A stretch of DNA of 64,000 nt from Roseomonas gilardii (GTDB taxonomy: Bacteria > Pseudomonadota > Alphaproteobacteria > Acetobacterales > Acetobacteraceae). The stretch's first letter is position 1. Each line of letters begins with the position of its first letter. Location: assembly GCF_001941945.1 (NCBI RefSeq), contig NZ_CP015583.1, forward strand, positions 2,487,501-2,551,500. The letters run 5' to 3'. The translations under genes were made by a program, and so were the position numbers. Below, in pieces: positions 35,705-43,572 of this stretch. The notes under the pieces were generated by a model. That model saw only the letters and a program-made list of their open reading frames with translations, did not search any database and had not been told where the DNA came from.

Positions 35705-37142
35705 ACCGACCGGACCGGATTTCCTGGAATTCGTCTGGGTCTGGAACGCCCGGCTCGGCCAGGCCACGCCGGGCGTCCACCGCCGCATCGCGCGCTGGTT
35801 CGATGCCCGGCGCGTGGCAGCCGACCGGCGCCTGCTGCTGATGGCCTTCCGCGGCTGCGGCAAGTCCACGCTGGTCGGACTCTGGTGCGCCTGGACCCTG
35901 CTGCGCGACCCGCAGGCGCGCATCCTGGTCCTGGCGGCGGATGCGGCGCTGGCCACGCGCATGGTGGCGAATGTCCGCCGCATCCTGACACGGCATCCGC
36001 TCTGCGCGCATCTGCTGCCGGACAGCCCGGGCGAATGGGCCGCCGACCGTTTCACCGTGAAGCGCGAGGGCGCGCTGCGCGACCCCTCGATGCTGGCGGC
36101 GGGCATCCTGGGCAACATCACCGGCTCCCGCGCCGACGTGATCGTCTGCGACGATGTCGAGGTCGCCGGCAACTGCGACACGCCCGCCCGGCGCGCAGAG
36201 TTGCGGGAACGGCTGGCGGAGACGGAGTTCGTGCTGACCCCCGGCGGCACGATCCTCTATGTCGGCACGCCGCATTGCGCGGAGACGCTCTACCTCCCGC
36301 CCGGGGACGAGCGCGCCTTCCTGCGCGGCTACCACCGTCTGCGCCTGCCGCTGCTGGATGCGGCGGGACGCTCCGCCTGGCCGGAACGCTTCGGCGCGGC
36401 AGCGGTGGCGGCATTGCGGGATCGCGTCGGGCCGCTGCACTTCGCGCGCCAGATGATGCTGGAGGCCACCGAGGACGCGGCGGCGCGGCTCGATCCCGGC
36501 CTGCTCGTCCGCTACGGCGAGGACACTGTCTATGCCGAGAGCGGCGGGCGTCCCGTCCTGTCGCTGCTCGGCCGCCGCCTCGTTTCCGGCGGCGGCTACT
36601 GGGACCCCGCCTATGGCCGCCCCGGCAGTGGCGACGCCAGCGTGCTCGCCGCGCTCTACGCCGATGCGGAGGGCAACCACTATCTGCACCGTCTCGCCTA
36701 TCTGACGCACGAGCCCGACGCGCAGCCCGACCCGGCCACGCAGCAATGCGCCCGCGTCGCCGCCCTGGCGCGGGACCTTCTGCTGCCCGTGGTGCGGGTG
36801 GAGACCAACGGCATCGGCCGCTTCCTGCCCGCCCTGCTACGGCGGGAGATGGCCCGCGCCGGCGCCGCCTGCACGGTGGTGGAGCAGTCGAATTCCCGCC
36901 CCAAGCGGGAACGCATCCTGGGCGCCCTGGACCCGGCCCTGGCCGCCCGGCGTCTGCATGCGCATGACAGCGTCTTCCGCACCGGCTTCCCGGCGGAAAT
37001 GGCAGGCTGGCGGCCGGATCTGGCGAACCAGCGCGACGATGCGCTGGATGCCGTGGCCGGCTGCCTGCTGGCGGAGCCGGTGCGGATGCCGGGCCAGCCC
37101 GCCACGCCACGCGGGCGCGGATGGCACGGGAATTCCGCTTGA
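35667..37142 (+). CDS. phage terminase large subunit
   Basis: A 491-residue packaging ATPase/nuclease. Walker A is FRGCGKSTL (residues 61-69), Walker B VIVCDD with Asp162-Asp163, and the coupling-like motif YVGTPH is near 198. The nuclease domain has Asp313 in YWDPAYGRPGSGDAS and a late RDDALDAV acidic pair. All expected residues are present, so the enzyme looks functional. ATG 35667 is preceded by GGAGAGG; it overlaps the small-subunit candidate. The T7-like order places it after the tail genes. Confidence 0.88.
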   Translation: MTTATTRATRTPEPTGPDFLEFVWVWNARLGQATPGVHRRIARWFDARRVAADRRLLLMAFRGCGKSTLVGLWCAWTLLRDPQARILVLAADAALATRMVANVRRILTRHPLCAHLLPDSPGEWAADRFTVKREGALRDPSMLAAGILGNITGSRADVIVCDDVEVAGNCDTPARRAELRERLAETEFVLTPGGTILYVGTPHCAETLYLPPGDERAFLRGYHRLRLPLLDAAGRSAWPERFGAAAVAALRDRVGPLHFARQMMLEATEDAAARLDPGLLVRYGEDTVYAESGGRPVLSLLGRRLVSGGGYWDPAYGRPGSGDASVLAALYADAEGNHYLHRLAYLTHEPDAQPDPATQQCARVAALARDLLLPVVRVETNGIGRFLPALLRREMARAGAACTVVEQSNSRPKRERILGALDPALAARRLHAHDSVFRTGFPAEMAGWRPDLANQRDDALDAVAGCLLAEPVRMPGQPATPRGRGWHGNSA

Positions 37143-37168
37143 CAATAGGAATAATTTCTTCGTAGCCT
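37139..37168 (+). promoter_or_regulatory. putative promoter of the lysis genes
   Basis: A perfect TTGACA (37139-37144) overlaps the terminase stop and is followed by an AT-rich patch. The best -10 at 18-nt spacing, TAGCCT (37163-37168), is weak. Confidence 0.35.
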
Positions 37169-37332
37169 CGCCGCATCAACGCCATCCCTGCGCCCCGCGC
37201 GTCCCGCCTGCTCCGGGATGTGCCTGATCGCGCGTTCGGGGGCGTCTTCCGCCGCCTCCACACCGCCCCGACGGCCGTCCCCACGGCCGGCCCTGCCCGT
37301 GCGCGCTCTTCCATCCCTGAAAGGAACACCCC

Positions 37333-37425
37333 ATGGCCCGACCATGGACAGAAGCGGCTTGCCTATCGCTCGGCATGGTCCGCACGCTCCCGCAGCCCCA
37401 CCGGCGGGCCCGTCATGGCGGCTGA
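37333..37425 (+). CDS. possible 30-residue leader or small protein
   Basis: ATG at 37333 with AAAGGA 7 nt upstream opens a 30-codon frame ending in TGA at 37423-37425, overlapping the start of the holin-like gene at 37415. The peptide is basic (ending QPHRRARHGG) and has no recognised similarity. The ribosome site and overlap suggest either a real small gene or translational coupling for the holin. Confidence 0.3.
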   Translation: MARPWTEAACLSLGMVRTLPQPHRRARHGG

Positions 37426-37831
37426 CCCCCTTTTCCGCCATCTCGGCCGCCTGCTGCGGCGCGAACCCTGGTGGGCCGAGTTCTGGGCCGGCGCCGCCTG
37501 CCTGGTCTGGACGCTCTGGACCTTCCTGGCGGCGGTGGAGCCCGGTGCCCGCCCCACCTTCCGTCTGGCCACCTCCCTGCCGCCGCCCCTGGCCGACGAG
37601 CGCTTCTGGCAGGCCAGTGGCGCCGTGCTGGGGCTGATCCAGGTGGCCTCGCTGCTGGCCGACCACCGCCGCGCCCGCCGGGCCGCGAGCTTCCTCGGGA
37701 GCTGGTGGTGGACCACCCTGTTCCTGGCCCTGCTCCTCGCCGATCCCGGCGCCCCCGCCATGGCCCTCTATGCCGTGATGGCGGCGATCAACCTCGTCTC
37801 CCTGGTTCGCCTGCGGCCGGAGCTGCCCTGA
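37415..37831 (+). CDS. holin-like membrane protein
   Basis: A 138-residue protein with three or four hydrophobic helices (about 21-40 FWAGAACLVWTLWTFL, 66-80, 94-110 and 115-130) and a charged N-terminus. It sits just before an Rz-like protein and a lysin, so a holin that permeabilises the inner membrane at lysis is the natural reading. Holins share little sequence, so this rests on topology and place. Confidence 0.55.
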   Translation: MAADPLFRHLGRLLRREPWWAEFWAGAACLVWTLWTFLAAVEPGARPTFRLATSLPPPLADERFWQASGAVLGLIQVASLLADHRRARRAASFLGSWWWTTLFLALLLADPGAPAMALYAVMAAINLVSLVRLRPELP

Positions 37832-37833
37832 GC

Positions 37834-38217
37834 ATGTCCGACCAGTCGAGCCCCTGGTGGGTCGTGCTGGCCTCCGGCGCCATCTCCGCCATCGGCCTCT
37901 GGCTGAACGCGCGCGGCGCCTGGCTGACCACGCGCCTGTCCAGCGAGGAGCGCGAGGCGCGGGAACGCGCCCAGGTCATGGCCTCGCTCGATGCCCGGCA
38001 GAGCGCCTGGATCGCGCGGCAGGAACAGGAGCTGGAGAAGATGCGCCTGCGCCTGGAAGCGTTGCAGGCGGATTGCGACCGGGCGCGGGAGCTTGCCCGC
38101 GCCTGGCACGCCCGGGCCCATGCGCTGCGCCACCAGCTCGATGCCACACTGCCCGGTCCCGATTCCGGCCCTGGCCCACGGCCTTCCCTGCCCGGTCTTG
38201 AGGAAATCGAAACCTGA
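37834..38217 (+). CDS. Rz-like (i-spanin) protein
   Basis: A 127-residue protein with one N-terminal membrane helix (WWVVLASGAISAIGLWL), then a long charged coiled coil (about 45-105, with QEQELEKMRLRLEALQ) and a Pro-rich end. This is the architecture of inner-membrane spanins that bridge to the outer membrane in the last step of lysis. No separate Rz1 lipoprotein was identified. It starts 2 bp after the holin stop. Confidence 0.5.
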   Translation: MSDQSSPWWVVLASGAISAIGLWLNARGAWLTTRLSSEEREARERAQVMASLDARQSAWIARQEQELEKMRLRLEALQADCDRARELARAWHARAHALRHQLDATLPGPDSGPGPRPSLPGLEEIET

Positions 38218-38257
38218 TGCGGGTGGAATTTACCCGTTTCGCTCCCGGACCCCTCCC

Positions 38258-38779
38258 ATGAACCCTCCCGGAAAAGCCGCGATGACCGCCACCGACAGTT
38301 CTTCCGCCGACAACCGCGCGCATGATGCCGCGATCCTCGCCCTGACCCTCTATGCCGAGGCCGGCGACCGCCCGCTGCGCGCCATCGAGGCGCTGGCCGC
38401 GCTGGTGATGAACCGCCACCGTTCCGGCCAGGGCCATTGGGGCCAGGGCATCACCGGGATCTGTCGCGCGCCCTTCCAGTTCCCGTGCTGGAACAGCCGC
38501 CATCCGCACCATGCGCGGCTGCGCGCCGCCGCACCGGGCGGCGAGGCCGCCCGCTCGGCCCAGATGGAGCTTTGCCGCCGCGTCGCGCTGCGCGCCCTGG
38601 CGGGTGCGCTGCCCGACCCGACCGGCGGCGCCACGCATATGCACGCGGATGACAGCCAGCCATCCTGGTCGATCGGCCGCACGCCGGTCGCGGAGATCGG
38701 CGGCCTGCTCTTCTACCGCCCCGAGCCTGCCGCCGCGCGGCAGCGGGTGGACCGCCCCGCCCTGGCCCTCGCCGTCTGA
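38258..38779 (+). CDS. cell wall hydrolase (SleB/Hydrolase_2 type), phage lysin
   Basis: A 173-residue enzyme of the SleB family. The catalytic-glutamate region LTLYAEAGDRPLRAIEAL is followed by VMNRHRSGQ and later HMHADDSQPSW and IGGLLFY, matching the family's length and order. These enzymes cleave peptidoglycan glycan strands. There is no signal peptide, so release would need the holin, consistent with a phage endolysin. ATG 38258, alternative 38282. It is the last gene of the virion/lysis cassette. Confidence 0.8.
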   Translation: MNPPGKAAMTATDSSSADNRAHDAAILALTLYAEAGDRPLRAIEALAALVMNRHRSGQGHWGQGITGICRAPFQFPCWNSRHPHHARLRAAAPGGEAARSAQMELCRRVALRALAGALPDPTGGATHMHADDSQPSWSIGRTPVAEIGGLLFYRPEPAAARQRVDRPALALAV

Positions 38780-38804
38780 CACGGCGGTGCTACAAGCACC
38801 GGCC

Positions 38805-39161
38805 ATGGAACAGACGATCTACACCCTCGTTCGTGGCGAGGACTGGCGTGCCGCCGAGGCGGCGGGCGCCTATCACGGTTCCGCCGACGACCGGCGTGAC
38901 GGCTTCCTGCATTTCTCCACCGCGGCGCAGTTGCGGCAGAGCGCCGCGAAGCACCGGGCCGGGGAGTCCGATCTCTGGATGGTCGCGGTCTCCGTCCCGG
39001 CGCTGGGCGAGGCGCTGCGCTGGGAACCGGCCGCCGGGAGTTCCCGGCCCGGCCTTTTCCCGCATCTCTACGGCCCGTTGCCGTTGCCGGCGGTTCGTTC
39101 CGCGCAGCATGTCCCGCTGGGGGCGGATGGACGGCATGTCTTTCCCGCGGACATTCCCTGA
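38805..39161 (+). CDS. DUF952 domain-containing protein
   Basis: A 118-residue protein of the DUF952 family: IYTLVRGEDWRAAEAAGAY, then DGFLHFST, with GLFPHLYGPLPL near the end. These small proteins occur widely in alphaproteobacteria and resemble mono-ADP-ribosyltransferase-like folds; function unknown. It lies 25 bp past the lysin and probably marks the return to host sequence, although it could be read from the same transcript. Confidence 0.82.
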   Translation: MEQTIYTLVRGEDWRAAEAAGAYHGSADDRRDGFLHFSTAAQLRQSAAKHRAGESDLWMVAVSVPALGEALRWEPAAGSSRPGLFPHLYGPLPLPAVRSAQHVPLGADGRHVFPADIP

Positions 39162-39180
39162 GACCATGCGCCCTGTGCCC

Positions 39181-39209
39181 TGACGGCGGGCACCGGCGCC
39201 CCACCGTCA
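39181..39209. terminator. hairpin between convergent genes
   Basis: A 10-bp stem with one mismatch (39181-39190 with 39200-39209) between the DUF952 gene and the esterase gene. No T-tract on either strand. Confidence 0.4.
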
Positions 39210-39224
39210 CGACAGCCACCCGCG

Positions 39225-40106
39225 TCAGGGATTCGGGATCACCGGCCGGGAGGCGAAGGAGAAGACGTAGCGCATCGCATCGCCGATCGTGCTTTCCCAG
39301 ACCGGCCAGACATGCGCGCCATCGACGATGCGGAGCTGCGCCGGCTGCCCTGCGCGGCGCAGCCGGTCATAGAGCCGCGTCGCCTCGCCCTCGATGAAGA
39401 AATCGTCGTCATCGCCGGAATTGATGTACATCGGCACAGCGATCTTCTTCGCCAGGAAACCGTCCCAGAGCGTGGGCCAGTTCAGCGACTTCCACACCGC
39501 CGGATCGTACTGCTCCGCGCCGAAGACGCCGACGCGGCGGGCCGAGGAGTTCTCCGGCGGCTCCGGATCGTAGATCGCGGGCGAGAGCAGCGCCGCCGCC
39601 GCGAACATCTCCGGATGCAGCATGACGAAGCGCAGCGTGCCGTAGCCGCCCATCGACAGCCCGCCGATCAGCCGGCCCTCACGCGTGTCGAGCACGCGGA
39701 AGCTCTTCTCCGCATCCGGGATCAGGTCCTGGAAGAAGGCGCTCTCCATCTTCTCCTTGCGGTCCACGTACCAGGTGGTCCCCGCATCGGGCAGGACGAT
39801 GACGGCGGGCGGGATCTCGCCCGCGCGGATCAGCCGGTCGGCCGTCGCCTGCAGGTTCCCCTTCACCGGCCACTCGTTCAGCGAGCCGCCATTGCCGTGC
39901 AGCAGGTACAGCACCGGATAGCGCAGCGTGCCGCCGTCATAGCCATCCGGCAGATAGACGTTGTAGCGCCAGGCCCGGCCGAGCTGCTCGGAACGGAATT
40001 CCCGCGTCACGATGCTTCCGGCCCAGGCCGGCGGTGCCAGCAGCAACAGCATCGCGAACAGCAGAATGACGCGCAGCCCGCGTGATCTCCGGTGATGGTC
40101 CGGCAT
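39225..40106 (-). CDS. secreted esterase-family alpha/beta hydrolase
   Basis: A 293-residue protein with a signal peptide (LRVILLFAMLLLLAPPAWA) and an esterase-D/antigen-85-type domain. The nucleophile elbow is GLSMGGYG, the oxyanion region YLLHGNGG, and the late SGDDDDFF and DGAHVW supply candidate Asp and His. The substrate is unknown; relatives hydrolyse acyl or feruloyl esters. ATG 40106 gives a proper signal peptide; the open frame further upstream does not. Confidence 0.82.
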   Translation of the reverse strand: MPDHHRRSRGLRVILLFAMLLLLAPPAWAGSIVTREFRSEQLGRAWRYNVYLPDGYDGGTLRYPVLYLLHGNGGSLNEWPVKGNLQATADRLIRAGEIPPAVIVLPDAGTTWYVDRKEKMESAFFQDLIPDAEKSFRVLDTREGRLIGGLSMGGYGTLRFVMLHPEMFAAAALLSPAIYDPEPPENSSARRVGVFGAEQYDPAVWKSLNWPTLWDGFLAKKIAVPMYINSGDDDDFFIEGEATRLYDRLRRAGQPAQLRIVDGAHVWPVWESTIGDAMRYVFSFASRPVIPNP

Positions 40107-40208
40107 GTCTGTTTCCTCCACCGGAGTCCGTGTCTCCCCTCCGGCACGCGCAGGGAACCATGCGGGTCCATCCCTGTGAAGCGGCCCCTGGGGAAGCAAC
40201 CCGGCGGC

Positions 40209-40568
40209 TCACCGCCGCTGCGGCCAGCCCTCCGGTTCCGGCAGGGTGATCTGCGGGAAGACCTGCATTCCGGCGGCGGGCGGCGCCGTCTCCGCCGGCA
40301 CCTCGGCGCAGGAGGGGCGCAGCACGCCGCAATCCCAGCGATACCCATCCGGCCGCCCCGCGATGCTGCCGCCGCGCTCGAAGCGGCACAGGCATTGCCG
40401 CCCGCCCAGGCAGGCCGCCACGCCCTCTCGCGGCGCGTTGCAGACCGGCATCGGCGGCGCATGGGCGGGAAAGGCATCGCCCGGCACGGCCTGCGCCCAT
40501 GCGACGGTCATGCACAGCGGAAGGGCCAGCATCGCGAGCAGCGGAGCCATCGGCGGGATCGGTCGCAT
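40209..40568 (-). CDS. hypothetical secreted cysteine-containing protein
   Basis: A 119-residue protein with a signal peptide (about 1-26, LLAMLALPLCMTVAWA) and six cysteines in the mature part, including CLGGRQCLCRF and DCGVLRPSC, which could form disulphides in the periplasm. No known family was recognised. It lies between the esterase and the thiol-redox genes, all on the minus strand. Confidence 0.55.
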   Translation of the reverse strand: MRPIPPMAPLLAMLALPLCMTVAWAQAVPGDAFPAHAPPMPVCNAPREGVAACLGGRQCLCRFERGGSIAGRPDGYRWDCGVLRPSCAEVPAETAPPAAGMQVFPQITLPEPEGWPQRR

Positions 40569-40617
40569 CGCGGCAGGATGCGCCCGGTCTTCCTGCCGGA
40601 AGGTTAAGCGTCCGGCT

Positions 40618-41250
40618 TCAGATCGGCGCGTACTTCACCGCGCAGCCATAGGGGGGCGTGGAGGCCCGCTCCACCGGCCGGCCCGCCAGCACCGCCCGCA
40701 GCGCGTCGCGGAAGAAAGGCTGCGCGCGCTCGATATCCTCCTGCCGGGTCGATCGGATGGAATCGATGCCGCCCATGTAGAGCAGCACCCCGTCCGGGCC
40801 GATCACGAACATCTGCGGCGTGGTCGTGGCGCCATAGGCCCGGGCCGCCTGGCTGCGATGGTCCAGCAGCACCGCCGTCGGCGCCGCGTCGCGGTTGACG
40901 GTCAGGGTCTTCGCCTGCCGCCCGGTGACATGCCCCTGCTCCCCCTCCGGGGAGGAGGCGACCGAGAACCACACCACCCCCTGCCGCGTCGCCTCCCGTT
41001 GCAGCGCCTGCATGTTGCCGCTGCCGTAGTGCTTCCGGACATAGGGGCAGTCGTGGTTGGTCCATTCCAGCACCACGAGCTTGCCGCGCTGCTCCACCAG
41101 TCCGCGCACCACGCCATCCTGGTCCGGCAGGCTGAATTCGGGCGCCGGCGCCCCGATCAGCGGCGCGGCCAGCGCCCATCGCGGCAGGCAGGTCGAAACA
41201 ACGGCAGTGGTGCCGGCCAGAACCTTCCGGCGCGTCGGCGGCTTGATCAC
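40618..41250 (-). CDS. exported thioredoxin-fold (AhpC/TSA-like redoxin) protein
   Basis: A 210-residue redoxin. The N-terminus PPTRRKVLAGTTAVV resembles a twin-arginine or Sec signal, followed by PAPEFSLPDQDG of the redoxin fold and the single-cysteine active site NHDCPYVRKHY; no resolving Cys follows at the usual spacing. It starts with GTG overlapping the DsbD-like stop (GTGA), so the two are translationally coupled. That suggests the redoxin is reduced by the upstream membrane reductase. Confidence 0.78.
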   Translation of the reverse strand: MIKPPTRRKVLAGTTAVVSTCLPRWALAAPLIGAPAPEFSLPDQDGVVRGLVEQRGKLVVLEWTNHDCPYVRKHYGSGNMQALQREATRQGVVWFSVASSPEGEQGHVTGRQAKTLTVNRDAAPTAVLLDHRSQAARAYGATTTPQMFVIGPDGVLLYMGGIDSIRSTRQEDIERAQPFFRDALRAVLAGRPVERASTPPYGCAVKYAPI

Positions 41251-43487
41251 GTGGTCCCCCTTCCTCCTCTTTCCGTCCCGGCCACGCCATGCAGCGTGTC
41301 GTCCAGGGCCTTCAGCACGATCCCTTCGGTCAGGATCTGCGGCAGCACGGCGGGCTCACCCCCTCCCGCCGGGTACAGCAGATACAGCGGCACTCCGTCC
41401 CGCCCATGGGCTCGCAGCAGGGCGGTGATGGCCGGGTCGCCCCGCGTCCAGTCGCCCTCCAGCACCGTGACGCCACGGCGGGAAAAGGCATCCTGCACGG
41501 AAGGCTGGTCGAGCGCCACACGCTCGTTCACCTTGCAGGTGATGCACCAGGCGGCCGTCAGGTTGACGAAGACCGGCCGCCCCGCCGCGCGCAACGCGGC
41601 CAGCCGCGCCTCGGACCAGGCCTCGCCGCCCGCCTCGGCCACGCGCGGCGCCGGCGCCGTGTCCAGCCGCGTCAGCCCGGCCAGCCCCGCCAGGATCGCC
41701 AGCGCCGCCAGCCCCCGGCTGGCCCGTTGCAGCAGCCCTTCCGGCGTGCGCTGCGCCTGTCCCCAGGCCCAGGCGGCCAGCCCCACCAGCACCGCGCCGC
41801 CCAGCACCAGCAGCACCCCGTCCGGCCCGCTCTGCTGCGCCAGCACCCAGGCCAGCCAGGCCGCCGCGCCATACATCGGGAAGGCCAGGAACTGCCGCAG
41901 TCGCTCCATCCAGGGCCCCGGGCGCGGCAGGCGCTCCGCCAGTCCCGGGAACAGCGCCAGCAGGGCATAGGGCAGCGCCATGCCGATCCCGAGCGCGGCG
42001 AAGACCGCCAGCGCCGCCAGGGCCGGCAGCAGCAGCGCCGCCCCCAGCGCCGCCGCCATGAAGGGCGCGGTGCAGGGCGTGGCCACCAGCACGGCGAGGA
42101 CGCCGGTCAGGAAGCTGCCCGAATGCCCGCCCCGCGCCGCCAGCCCGCCGCCCGCCGAGACCGGCCCGCCGAAGGCGAAGACGCCGGACAGGTTCAGCCC
42201 GACCAGCAGCATCAGCCAGGCCATCACCGCCACGAAGACCGGCTGCGTGAACTGGAAGCCCCAGCCTGCCACGCCTCCCGCCGCCCGTAGCGCCAGCAGC
42301 CCGCCGCCGAGCACCAGGAAGGACAGCACCACCCCGGCGCAGTAGCTCGCGGCATGGGCCCGCACCCGGCGCCGCGCCTCGCCGGACAGGCGGGCCAGCC
42401 CGATGGCTTTCATCGCCAGGATCGGGAAGACGCAGGGCATCAGGTTCAGCAGCAGCCCACCCAGCGCCGCCCAGAGCGCCGCCTGCAACAGGCCGATGCC
42501 CGGAACGGCGGCCCGGGGCGCCGCGGCGCCCGCCGGCACACCCGCCGTCGTCGCTGGCACGCCTTCAGTTACCGCGGGCGCGCCCTCCGCCGCCACGGGC
42601 ACCGGCCCGATCGCCGCGGACACCGCATAGGCGGCGCGTGTCCCGGCCGCGTCGGTGATGGCGACGACGCCCTCCAGCCGGTCCTTCGGCGCATCGCCCT
42701 GGCCGCGCGACAGGCCCAGCACCAGCCCGCCGTCGCGCAGGCTGAGCGGCTGCGGCGCCGCATTGTCCACCGCGCCCCATTCCGCCGGGAAGAAGAAAGC
42801 CTGCCTCACCGCGCCGGGCCCCAGCTCGGTCCCGTCCAGCGCCAGGGCGCCGCGCGCGCCATCGAAGCCCGCCCGCGCCACCCAGGGCGAGGGCCTGGGC
42901 AGCGCCGCCTCCGCCTCCGCGAAATCCGCCGACAGCGCGGCATCCGGCCGGGGCTTCGCCTCCACCGGCAGGTCCAGGCGGAAGCTCCCTTCCTCCGGGA
43001 TGCAGACCTTCTCGCAGACCAGCCAGTTGCCGCTGCCCTGCACGGTGAAGACCTGCCCCGGCGCCAGGTCGCCCGGCACCGTCACGGTCAGCGGGAAATC
43101 CGCCCGCCCCTCATAGCCGAAATTCACCAGCGGCCCGAGCGGGATGCGCTCCGGCGCCGGGAACTGCAGCGGCCCCGCCGAAGCGCCCGCGGGCAGGTCC
43201 AGCACCAGCTCCGGCGGCTGCCCCGCATCGCCCGGATTGGTCCAGTAGGTGTGCCAGCCCGGCGCCAGCCTCTGCCGCAGCATCAGCCGGAAGCTCTGCC
43301 CCGGCGCCACCGCCGCCATCTCGCTGGCGAGCACCACGGTCGCGCGCGGCGAGGCGACAGGTTCGGACTCCGTGGCCCGCGCGCCATTCCAGGCGAGACC
43401 CGGCGCGGCCAGGAGAAGCCCCGCGACCAGGGCCACCTTCACCGGACCATTGGCCGGAATCCCCGGAATGCCAACCACCTGTCCCAT
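41247..43487 (-). CDS. DsbD/ScsB-type protein-disulfide reductase
   Basis: A 746-residue inner-membrane electron carrier. After a signal peptide comes a periplasmic alpha-like domain with the Cys pair NWLVCEKVCIPEEG. A membrane domain of about eight helices follows, with GLLLNLMPCVFPIL and CTAPFMAAALG, the usual cysteine-bearing helices. The C-terminal thioredoxin domain has TAAWCITCKVNE. It passes electrons from cytosolic thioredoxin to periplasmic substrates. The very long open frame upstream (to 45785) is antisense to hrpB and not coding. ATG 43487. Confidence 0.87.
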   Translation of the reverse strand: MGQVVGIPGIPANGPVKVALVAGLLLAAPGLAWNGARATESEPVASPRATVVLASEMAAVAPGQSFRLMLRQRLAPGWHTYWTNPGDAGQPPELVLDLPAGASAGPLQFPAPERIPLGPLVNFGYEGRADFPLTVTVPGDLAPGQVFTVQGSGNWLVCEKVCIPEEGSFRLDLPVEAKPRPDAALSADFAEAEAALPRPSPWVARAGFDGARGALALDGTELGPGAVRQAFFFPAEWGAVDNAAPQPLSLRDGGLVLGLSRGQGDAPKDRLEGVVAITDAAGTRAAYAVSAAIGPVPVAAEGAPAVTEGVPATTAGVPAGAAAPRAAVPGIGLLQAALWAALGGLLLNLMPCVFPILAMKAIGLARLSGEARRRVRAHAASYCAGVVLSFLVLGGGLLALRAAGGVAGWGFQFTQPVFVAVMAWLMLLVGLNLSGVFAFGGPVSAGGGLAARGGHSGSFLTGVLAVLVATPCTAPFMAAALGAALLLPALAALAVFAALGIGMALPYALLALFPGLAERLPRPGPWMERLRQFLAFPMYGAAAWLAWVLAQQSGPDGVLLVLGGAVLVGLAAWAWGQAQRTPEGLLQRASRGLAALAILAGLAGLTRLDTAPAPRVAEAGGEAWSEARLAALRAAGRPVFVNLTAAWCITCKVNERVALDQPSVQDAFSRRGVTVLEGDWTRGDPAITALLRAHGRDGVPLYLLYPAGGGEPAVLPQILTEGIVLKALDDTLHGVAGTERGGRGTT

Positions 43488-43572
43488 TTGCCTCACTAAA
43501 CGCGACAACATGAACGCCTTGCAATCCTCGGCATGTGACAAAGCGCGACGCTTGCGCCTATCTGACGGCAGC

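Larger units (their letters stand above)
25843..38779 (+). mobile_element. podovirus (T7-like) virion and lysis cassette without replication or integration genes
   Basis: Thirteen same-strand genes in near-T7 late order: gp7.3-like, portal, scaffold, capsid, tail tube A and B, gp14-like core protein, tail spike, small terminase candidate, large terminase, holin-like, Rz-like and lysin. All main frames are intact. Missing are integrase, excisionase, DNA or RNA polymerase, helicase, primase, and the gp15/gp16 ejection proteins. No flanking att repeat was seen. Base composition resembles the surrounding chromosome except for AT-rich islands at 25.80-25.90 and 37.14-37.16 kb. It is either a decayed prophage or a domesticated particle such as a gene transfer agent. 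Boundaries are functional, not mapped insertion points. Confidence 0.8.

Noticed and set aside
25801..38900. Possible attachment-site repeats at the edges of the phage-like cassette
   Set aside because: No shared word longer than chance was found by eye between the left and right edges, and no tRNA gene is present.
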